Below, piece by piece: positions 55,779-64,000 of a DNA stretch of 64,000 nucleotides. Under the pieces are notes generated by a model that saw only the letters and a program-made list of their open reading frames with translations, ran no database searches and had not been told where the DNA came from. Within the stretch, counting starts at the first letter, position 1; each line of letters begins with the position of its first letter. Made by a program: the position numbers and the translations under genes. The DNA is from Prochlorococcus sp. AG-402-I23 (GTDB lineage: Bacteria > Cyanobacteriota > Cyanobacteriia > PCC-6307 > Cyanobiaceae), in NCBI GenBank assembly GCA_003216915.1, contig QCIB01000001.1, positions 55,695 to 119,694 on the forward strand. Reading direction: 5' to 3'.

Positions 55779-55817
55779 TGATGTTTTTTGGATCGTAATT
55801 TAGGGAGAGCAGGAAAT

Positions 55818-55925
55818 GCGGCAAAGTCCTTTTAAAGAGGCCGCTTTTATTAGATCCAAAAAGAAATAATTTAAGACGAGTCCTCGGTAGGAATTAAAAA
55901 TTTAGAATAACTAAATCAACCTACT
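55818..55925 (-). promoter_or_regulatory. Candidate ribosomal protein L10 leader (autoregulatory mRNA structure)
   Basis: Minus strand: AGTAGG (55925-55920) can pair with CCTACCGAGGA (55891-55881); second hairpin GCGGC...GCCGC (55844-55818); immediately upstream of rplJ. Confidence 0.7.
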
Positions 55926-55951
55926 TTCTTTGGCCGTATTATTGCATTTAA

Positions 55952-55957
55952 ATTATA
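55952..55957 (-). promoter_or_regulatory. Candidate -10 box (TATAAT) for the rplJ-rplL leader transcript
   Basis: Exact TATAAT on the minus strand in the rplA-rplJ gap, upstream of the L10 leader structure. Confidence 0.5.
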
Positions 55958-55967
55958 CTACAAAGCG

Positions 55968-56675
55968 TTAACCTTCAGGTTGGTAATCTTGAACTGCATT
56001 TATGTCTACTTGAACTGAAGGCCCCATTGTTGAGGTTACATAAAAAGTTTTCCAATACTTTCCCTTAGCTCCACTTGGTTTATTTTTATCAATTGATTCT
56101 TGTAAGGTTTTTAAGTTGTCAAATAGAGCCTCTTTTGTGAAACTTGCTTTTCCAAAGCGGACATGAACGATTCCAGCCTTATCTGCTCTAAACTCGAGCT
56201 TACCAGCTTTGAATTCTTTTATTGCGTTAGCAATGTCATTAGTTACTGTCCCAGCTTTAGGATTAGGCATTAAACCTCTAGGTCCTAAAACTCTTCCTAA
56301 TTTTGCAACCTTTGGCATCATATCTGGAGTTGCAATAAGTAGATCAAACTCCATATTCCCTTTGTTGATGCTTTCCACAAGATCTTCCTCGCCAAATAAA
56401 TCTGCACCAGCAGCCTTAGCTTTCGATACATTCTCACCGCTTGTAATTACTGCAATTTTGATGCTTTGGCCAGTACCATTTGGTAATGCAACAGTGGTCC
56501 TTAATTGTTGATCAGTATATTTTGGATCAATACCTAAACGTATATGTGCTTCAATAGTTTCATCAAATTTTGCATTAGCATTTTCCTTGATAATACTAAG
56601 AGCTTCAAGTGGTGCGTAAATGCGATCTTCTATCTTTGTTGATAGAGCTGCCATTCTTTTGGATAGTTTTTTCAT
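55968..56675 (-). CDS. rplA: 50S ribosomal protein L1
   Basis: [49 protein letters not shown]. Confidence 0.98.
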   Translation of the reverse strand: MKKLSKRMAALSTKIEDRIYAPLEALSIIKENANAKFDETIEAHIRLGIDPKYTDQQLRTTVALPNGTGQSIKIAVITSGENVSKAKAAGADLFGEEDLVESINKGNMEFDLLIATPDMMPKVAKLGRVLGPRGLMPNPKAGTVTNDIANAIKEFKAGKLEFRADKAGIVHVRFGKASFTKEALFDNLKTLQESIDKNKPSGAKGKYWKTFYVTSTMGPSVQVDINAVQDYQPEG

Positions 56676-56741
56676 AATAATATTGGGTGCAAACGGTTAT
56701 TAACTAACCTCCCCTAAATAGTGAGAAATTTTGTATTGAAC

Positions 56742-57167
56742 TCAATCAGTGATAGAGACGCCCATATTACGAGCAGTACCCTCAATTACTTTCATTGCTG
56801 ATTCAACACTAGAACAGTTTAGATCAGGAAGCTTAGTTTTGGCTATTTCTTCTAATTGAGCTTTACTTATATTCCCAACAGAGCCTTTTGCGGATTCACC
56901 TGATCCTTTCTCTATACCAGCTGCTTTTGTTATTAAGACGGAAGCAGGAGGTGTTTTTGTGATAAAAGTAAAGCTTCTATCTTCAAAAACAGAAATCTCG
57001 ACTGGAATTACAAAACCTGCTTTATCTTGTGTCCTAGCGTTGTATTCTTTGCAAAATGCCATGATATTGACACCATGTTGTCCTAAAGCAGGCCCTACAG
57101 GAGGAGCAGGATTTGCTTTGCCTGCTTGTAGAGCAAGCTTGATAACTGCAACAATTTTTTTTGCCAT
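56742..57167 (-). CDS. rplK: 50S ribosomal protein L11
   Basis: [36 protein letters not shown]. Confidence 0.98.
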   Translation of the reverse strand: MAKKIVAVIKLALQAGKANPAPPVGPALGQHGVNIMAFCKEYNARTQDKAGFVIPVEISVFEDRSFTFITKTPPASVLITKAAGIEKGSGESAKGSVGNISKAQLEEIAKTKLPDLNCSSVESAMKVIEGTARNMGVSITD

Positions 57168-57234
57168 TAGATTAGAGAATTTAAGCTGAAGTAGAAAATC
57201 ATAATTTTACTCGATAAACAAGAACAATTAGAAA

Positions 57235-57846
57235 TTAATTTTGTTTATTGATTTGGGAGAATTCTAATTCTACAGGAGTCTCGCGCCCAAATATTGAAAG
57301 TAATGCTTTTAATTTATTTCTTTCTCCTGAAACTTCTATGACTTCTCCCTGGAAATCCTTGAATGGACCACTAGTTACAATGATTCTATCTTTTTCTTCA
57401 ATATCTAGCTTGATTACAGCTTTTTTCTCTGATGCGCGCTTAAAGATTCTATTAACTTCTTGTCTTGATAATGGTCGAGGTTTGATATGACCTCGCGATC
57501 TTCCGCTACCTCTACCATCTTCAGCACCGACAAAGTTAATTACATTTGGAGTACTTTTAACAGCCATCATTGTATCTTCATCCAAAATCATTCTTACGAG
57601 GACATAACCTGGGAAAACTTTTTCTTCAGTAGTTTGTCTGCTTCCATCTTTTTTTAATTTAATTCCTGGAGTTTGGGGAATTTCAATTTCAATGATTCTA
57701 TTATTAACACCTAAAGTTACTGATCTCTGCTCAAGAGTCGCTTTAACTTTTTTTTCACAGCTTGATGCTACTTGAACTGCATACCATCTTGCGATGCTTG
57801 TATTTGCTTTTGAAGAAGCAAGGCTTGTAGTTAATTCATTACTCAT
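57235..57846 (-). CDS. nusG: Transcription termination/antitermination protein NusG
   Basis: ARWYAVQVASSCEKKVKATLEQR, VFPGYVLVRMILDEDTMMAVKSTPNVINFVG, GPFKDFQGEVIEVSGERNKLKALLSIFGRETPVELEFSQI. Confidence 0.97.
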   Translation of the reverse strand: MSNELTTSLASSKANTSIARWYAVQVASSCEKKVKATLEQRSVTLGVNNRIIEIEIPQTPGIKLKKDGSRQTTEEKVFPGYVLVRMILDEDTMMAVKSTPNVINFVGAEDGRGSGRSRGHIKPRPLSRQEVNRIFKRASEKKAVIKLDIEEKDRIIVTSGPFKDFQGEVIEVSGERNKLKALLSIFGRETPVELEFSQINKQN

Positions 57847-57896
57847 TTTTCTTGAAGCTTAATTAAGATCTTTTTAATGGATATTCTGGAGATAAT

Positions 57897-58139
57897 TCAA
57901 CCAAAAATTTGCGAGGATGCCCATCCATAGAATCTGCTAACAGAAGCAATGGCTGCAGCAGAAAACGATACCATAATTATAACTGCTACTGATTCGCTAA
58001 AAAGTTGTTGTTTGTTAGGCCACACGACAAGTTTAAGCTCATCGTAGGTAGATCTAAAAAAATTATTCTTTTTTTTAGGCTCTTCAACTTCAGGAGAATC
58101 CTTTTTAAGAGGTTCTTTATTAGTAGTAGGACTTGTCAC
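57897..58139 (-). CDS. secE: Preprotein translocase subunit SecE
   Basis: FFRSTYDELKLVVWPNKQQLFSESVAVIIMVSFSAA; adjacent to nusG. Confidence 0.92.
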   Translation of the reverse strand: MTSPTTNKEPLKKDSPEVEEPKKKNNFFRSTYDELKLVVWPNKQQLFSESVAVIIMVSFSAAAIASVSRFYGWASSQIFG

Positions 58140-58201
58140 AAAATTTTTTTTGAAATTAAGCTTTACGCTTTAGTATTTATTTTAGCTTATTGATTTACTC
58201 C

Positions 58202-60961
58202 TCAGCTAGGTTTGAAAACGATCTCATCTTTTTTAGCAGGGTTAAGTTTAATTGTTATATGTTTTTTGTTTTTGAAGTTTTCCTCTAAAAGTTTTGCAGC
58301 CAAGGGATTTTCTATTTGTCTTCTAAGTTCCCTGCTAAGTGGCCTAGCACCATATTCAGGTTCGTAAGAATCGTTTGCAATTTTATTAATAACTTTTTTG
58401 TCTATAGCGATATTTATTTTCTGTTCAAGAAGCAGGTTTTTTAAATCTTCAGTTTGTAAAATTATTATTTTTTGAAGTTCATTAATAGATAATGGATTAA
58501 ACTTTACTACTTCGTCAATTCTATTTAAAAATTCAGGTCTAAAAATTGAAGACAATGTATTACTAATGGAATCATCTAAGGTTTGTTGGTCTTTTTCTAA
58601 CTTTCCCTCATCACTTTTAGAAATCTTTTGTGAATACTCCAGTATAGATTTACCAGCTAGGTTGCTTGTCATAATGATTACGGTATTTTTGAAGTCTACG
58701 GTTCTTCCTTGAGAGTCCGTTAATCTTCCTTCATCTAAGACTTGTAAAAGGATATTAAAAACTTCTGCATGTGCTTTTTCTATCTCATCAAGAAGTATTA
58801 CTGAATAGGGTTTACGTCTTACAGCTTCAGTTAATTGACCTCCCTCTTCATAACCAACATAACCTGGAGGAGCTCCCAAAAGTCTCGCTACGGCATTTTT
58901 CTCCATATATTCACTCATGTCTAATCTTAAAAGTGCGTCTTCTTCATCAAATAAAGCTGTTGCGAGAGATTTTGCTAATTCTGTTTTGCCAACACCTGTA
59001 GGACCCATAAATAAAAAAGATCCGATAGGTCTTTTAGGACTTTTCATGCCAACGCGAGCTCTTCTAATTGCAGCAGAAACAGCTTCTATAGCTTTTTCTT
59101 GTCCAATAACTTTTTCACTTAGTTCTGTTTCTAGATTGACTAATTTCTTACGTTCATTTGAAACTACTTTAGAAATTGGAATACCTGTAATTTTTGAGAC
59201 TACATCAGCAATATCATCAGGTTCAACTTGATATTTAAAAGGGAAATTTCTATTTTTCTTTATTTTATTAAAGTTCTCTTCAACTTTTTGTATTTCATTC
59301 TCTATTACATTTAACTCCTCTTCAAGCTTTTCTAAATAATCCAGATCATTTTCAATTTCGCGATTTGATTTATCTTTAATTTGTTTGGTTAGCTTATCTT
59401 CTTCTTTCATTAAAATAGATAATTGCTCCATTTCTTCCCTCAAATTGTTCCAATTGTCCAAAAGAACGTTCAATTTTGCCTCTGATTGTTGCCTCATATT
59501 CAACAGTTTTTCTTGAGCTTCAATATTTTCTCCTTGCAAATTTTTCAGTTTTTCATTAATAGTATGAAGTTTGTTTTCTTGTTGGAGAATTATTTGAGGC
59601 TTTTTATTAGACTCGATTTTTAACTCTGCAGCTGCTTCATCAATTAAATCTATTGCTTTATCAGGTAGACATTTATCGCTGATGTATCTGTCGGCTAATT
59701 TTGCAGAATAGTTTACAGCTTCTTCAGAAATTTTTATGCCATGATGTGATTCATATTTCTTTTTGATACCTTGCAGTATTTTTGCGCTTAATTCTACTGA
59801 AGGTTCATTAACAGCTATCTTTTGAAAGCAATTATTAAATGCCTGATCTTTTTCAATATTTTCACGAAATTTCTCAGGTGTTGTTGTACCGATACATCTA
59901 AGTTCTCCTTCAGCCAGTAAAGGTTTTAAGATATTGCTAATGTCGGTAGAAGATCTGTCAGAACTTAATATTGAATGAATTTCATCAATAAATAGAATCA
60001 TTCCTTGGCTTGGATTGTTTAGTTCCTGCATTATTAAGCTTAGCCTTTCTTCTAGTTGGCCTCTGAATTTTGTCCCAGAAACTAAAGCACCTAAGTCAAG
60101 CGAAATAATTTTAAAGTCTTTTAAAGAATCAGGAACTTTTTCGTCTACAATTAATTGTGCAAGTAATTTTGCAATTGAGGTTTTACCAACTCCAGGATTG
60201 CCGATTAGTATAGGATTATTTTTGTTTCTTCTGCAGAGTACCCTCATTAAATTGTTGATCTCATTTTCTCTCCCTAAAACGGGATCCAGTAAGCCTTTTT
60301 TAGCTGATTCTGTTAAATCTTTTCCATAAATTGAAAGAGCATTTTCATCTTTCTCAACTTGTTTTTTGGTTTCAATTTGAAGTTTACTTTTGGATAATGG
60401 AACAGTACCTTCTTTAAATTTTTCTTCTTTAACTAAAGTCTCTTTATTTGATTCAAAATTAGATTGATTATTTATTTCAAGTACGTTCTCATAATTAAAA
60501 GAATCTTTTGATTGATTAATATTTGGGAAAAACTTTAATTCTTCTTCTAATTTTTCCATCGAAAGGTTGCCTTCTTCAAAAACATAATTTCCAATTCTTA
60601 AATCTCTTCCAAGAGCAATTAGTAAATGAGGGATTTCTATGAATCTCGATCCCCATTGGATTTTAATCTGATTCGCATTATCTAATAAAATTTCTAAATC
60701 TTCTCCGATAGTAAAAATATCTGACTCATTTGTTGGTGTCTCTTCTAAAAAATCTTCTGTTATATCTAAAACTATATCTTGGTCGATTGATAATTTTTCA
60801 ATGAAAGCAAAGAATTCATTTGATGAGAACAATGTATGAATTATGTGTTCAATATTAAATTCACTATGATCCCATTTTTTTGCTGTTTCTTCCCCTAATA
60901 AAAGAAGATTCCAACTGATATCGCTAAATAGTTCAGGACTGGATGTAAGTGTTTCTCTCAT
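58202..60961 (-). CDS. clpB: ClpB-type AAA+ ATPase (divergent ClpB2-like paralog)
   Basis: Two AAA+ modules: GNPGVGKTSIAKLLAQ / MILFIDEIHS and GPTGVGKTELAKSLA / VILLDEIEKAH; coiled-coil middle domain; divergent N-domain. Confidence 0.9.
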   Translation of the reverse strand: MRETLTSSPELFSDISWNLLLLGEETAKKWDHSEFNIEHIIHTLFSSNEFFAFIEKLSIDQDIVLDITEDFLEETPTNESDIFTIGEDLEILLDNANQIKIQWGSRFIEIPHLLIALGRDLRIGNYVFEEGNLSMEKLEEELKFFPNINQSKDSFNYENVLEINNQSNFESNKETLVKEEKFKEGTVPLSKSKLQIETKKQVEKDENALSIYGKDLTESAKKGLLDPVLGRENEINNLMRVLCRRNKNNPILIGNPGVGKTSIAKLLAQLIVDEKVPDSLKDFKIISLDLGALVSGTKFRGQLEERLSLIMQELNNPSQGMILFIDEIHSILSSDRSSTDISNILKPLLAEGELRCIGTTTPEKFRENIEKDQAFNNCFQKIAVNEPSVELSAKILQGIKKKYESHHGIKISEEAVNYSAKLADRYISDKCLPDKAIDLIDEAAAELKIESNKKPQIILQQENKLHTINEKLKNLQGENIEAQEKLLNMRQQSEAKLNVLLDNWNNLREEMEQLSILMKEEDKLTKQIKDKSNREIENDLDYLEKLEEELNVIENEIQKVEENFNKIKKNRNFPFKYQVEPDDIADVVSKITGIPISKVVSNERKKLVNLETELSEKVIGQEKAIEAVSAAIRRARVGMKSPKRPIGSFLFMGPTGVGKTELAKSLATALFDEEDALLRLDMSEYMEKNAVARLLGAPPGYVGYEEGGQLTEAVRRKPYSVILLDEIEKAHAEVFNILLQVLDEGRLTDSQGRTVDFKNTVIIMTSNLAGKSILEYSQKISKSDEGKLEKDQQTLDDSISNTLSSIFRPEFLNRIDEVVKFNPLSINELQKIIILQTEDLKNLLLEQKINIAIDKKVINKIANDSYEPEYGARPLSRELRRQIENPLAAKLLEENFKNKKHITIKLNPAKKDEIVFKPS

Positions 60962-61047
60962 AAACTATAAAAAATATAGTTGATTATTAATTAATATTCT
61001 AAATAGTATCTGCATTAATAATCATCCAATAATTTTTAAATTGTAAG

Positions 61048-61122
61048 ATGAATTTGAAAAATATGTTTATGAGAGGGGTTGCAGGGACTTTGGAATTAAT
61101 AAAAGCGTTTACTAATATTTAA
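61048..61122 (+). CDS. Candidate unannotated 24-codon small ORF (MNLKNMFMRGVAGTLELIKAFTNI)
   Basis: ATG 61048 to TAA 61120-61122 in an otherwise very AT-rich intergenic gap; contains a local G-rich stretch. Confidence 0.25.
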   Translation: MNLKNMFMRGVAGTLELIKAFTNI

Positions 61123-61220
61123 GTTGTTTTGAAATTAAAAATTATAATTGGTTAACATATATATTTCAGATATTAGCCAAATAGTTCAGCTATTAATAGG
61201 ATTTAAATAGTAATAATTAA

Positions 61221-62516
<1,296 letters not shown>

Positions 62517-62520
62517 TTTT

Positions 62521-63999
62521 TTAGCGCTTAAGTTTTTCTAAACGTGAGCCTTTTCTCATACTTAATTGGCACTTTATCCAATCAATACTTATTGGTAGTG
62601 CAAAAAAAAGTGGCAACAATGCAAAATTATTTTGTTTATTGGTTACAAGTAAAGCAGATGCAATTGATAAGCTTCCTATAAGAATTGAATGACCTAAAGT
62701 TTTTTGAGCAGTAAACATTTTTTTGAATTGCCTATCAGATTCTCCCATTCTTATTTGCAATTGTAAATCGCCCTGCTCTAATCTTTCCAAACTTTCATCT
62801 ATTCTTTTGGGAATGCCAACAGCTTTCGATCCTAGTTCACCTACTTGCCTTCCAAATTGGTTAATTAAATCGTTGGGAGTTTGATTATTTGAAGTCATAA
62901 GTTCTATTAAATAAGGCTTGGTAACTGATACAAGGTTAAACCCTGGATCAAGCATTCTACCAACTCCTTCAAAAGTTGATAACGCTCTCATTACAAAGAT
63001 TAAATCTACTGGTAGTTGAAATGGTGTTTCATAAACAAGTTCGTATAAATCTCCAGATAATTTTTCAATAATATTTGGACTAAATGGTGGAGTTAAGGCT
63101 TCTTTAAGCATCAATCTGACTAATCTTCTGACTGGTCCTACATCAATATCTTTTGAAATTAGCCCAGCTTGTTGTAATTGACTGACAAGTGATGAGGCGT
63201 CTCTTAAAGCAGCAGCCTTAACCATCCCCCCTAAGCTTGTTTGAAGATTATTTGAGATATTGCCCATCATTCCAAAATCATAAAAAATCAATTTACCTTC
63301 ATTTGAAACTGCTAGATTACCTGGATGAGGGTCTGCATGAAAAAAACCGTAATTTACTAATTGTTTTAAATAACTGATGGCCCCTATTTCTGCAATTTTA
63401 GGTAAATCAATTTCTTGTGATTGTAATTTTTCTAACTCGCTTATTTTTGTTCCTTCTAGATAGCTTAAACAAAGGACTTTTTCACTGCTCATATCCCAAA
63501 TTACTTCAGGAATTTCAACATTTTCATCATCAAGAAATTGCTGTCTAAATCTTGCTGCATATTGTGCTTCACAATTAAAATCAAGTTCCTTCATGAGAAC
63601 TTTCCTACACTCTTTAGCAATCTCAATCCAGTTTCTACCTCGACTCCAATTCTTATTTTTCTGCAATAATCCTGCTATTTGCTGCATTATGCCCAAATCT
63701 ATAATAAACAATTCTTTTAAATTGGGTCTTTGAACTTTAAATACTACTTTCTTACCATCTTTTAAAGTCGCCCTATGGACCTGAGCTAGTGATGCTGATC
63801 CAACCGGATCACATATTAATTGATCTATTTCATTAAACTTAGATCCTAGTTCTTCTTTTATAGTTTCTTCAACTTGCGCAAATGAAAAATTAGGAACTTG
63901 ATCCTGCAATTTAGACAATTCCTGTATCCAGGTATTAGGTATTAAATCAGGTCTCGCTGATAATAATTGTCCAATTTTAATAAATGCGGATCCAAGCTT
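62521..63999 (-). CDS. ABC1/UbiB-family protein kinase-like protein (5' end beyond window)
   Basis: In-frame reading continues past the ORF-track start to the window edge (KLGSAFIKIGQLLSARPDLIPNTWIQEL); GSASLAQVHRATLKDGKKVVFKVQRP, FFHADPHPGNLAV, LIFYDFGMMG. Confidence 0.92.
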   Translation of the reverse strand, partial: KLGSAFIKIGQLLSARPDLIPNTWIQELSKLQDQVPNFSFAQVEETIKEELGSKFNEIDQLICDPVGSASLAQVHRATLKDGKKVVFKVQRPNLKELFIIDLGIMQQIAGLLQKNKNWSRGRNWIEIAKECRKVLMKELDFNCEAQYAARFRQQFLDDENVEIPEVIWDMSSEKVLCLSYLEGTKISELEKLQSQEIDLPKIAEIGAISYLKQLVNYGFFHADPHPGNLAVSNEGKLIFYDFGMMGNISNNLQTSLGGMVKAAALRDASSLVSQLQQAGLISKDIDVGPVRRLVRLMLKEALTPPFSPNIIEKLSGDLYELVYETPFQLPVDLIFVMRALSTFEGVGRMLDPGFNLVSVTKPYLIELMTSNNQTPNDLINQFGRQVGELGSKAVGIPKRIDESLERLEQGDLQLQIRMGESDRQFKKMFTAQKTLGHSILIGSLSIASALLVTNKQNNFALLPLFFALPISIDWIKCQLSMRKGSRLEKLKR

Positions 64000-64000
64000 T

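Noticed and set aside
55818-55844. GCGGC/GCCGC hairpin as an intrinsic terminator
   Set aside because: No U-run follows on the minus strand and rplJ begins shortly after; more consistent with a leader structure.
55861-55967. Possible ncRNA gene separate from rplJ
   Set aside because: Position and sequence fit an L10 leader 5'UTR; no evidence for an independent RNA.

Overview
AT-rich (strikingly low GC) 64 kb window of a marine picocyanobacterial chromosome. Protein content, short intergenic gaps and gene complement point to high-light Prochlorococcus; strain was not determined. The window is almost wall-to-wall core genes: carotenoid genes (crtB partial, crtP, Z-ISO/NnrU-like); NDH-1 genes (ndhM, ndhF, ndhD, ndhA-I-G-E, ndhH); a phylloquinone gene block (menA/C/E/F plus a DHNA-CoA thioesterase candidate); an argS/nadC/mnmE/spoT stretch; pgk, murG, pyrD and rnhA; the secE-nusG-rplK-rplA-rplJ-rplL block; clpB paralog, eno and a UbiB-like kinase. 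I see no rRNA, tRNA, CRISPR, phage or transposon signatures, and no clear multi-gene defence or biosynthetic island. The best second-look items are: (1) an RF2 (prfB) programmed +1 frameshift missed by the ORF track; (2) an exported metallo-beta-lactamase-fold protein with a degenerate HxHxDH motif, at the end of a prfB-ybeY-dgkA-trpG gene run; (3) RNase HI with an unexplained ~90 aa C-terminal extension; (4) a 24-codon unannotated ORF/GC-enriched island upstream of eno; (5) a PedR-like stand-alone LuxR HTH protein with a C-terminal cysteine cluster, overlapped tail-to-tail by a small ORF; (6) pervasive convergent gene overlap with no room for terminators; (7) an L10-type leader before rplJ; (8) inverted repeats in the LysR/Z-ISO divergent promoter.
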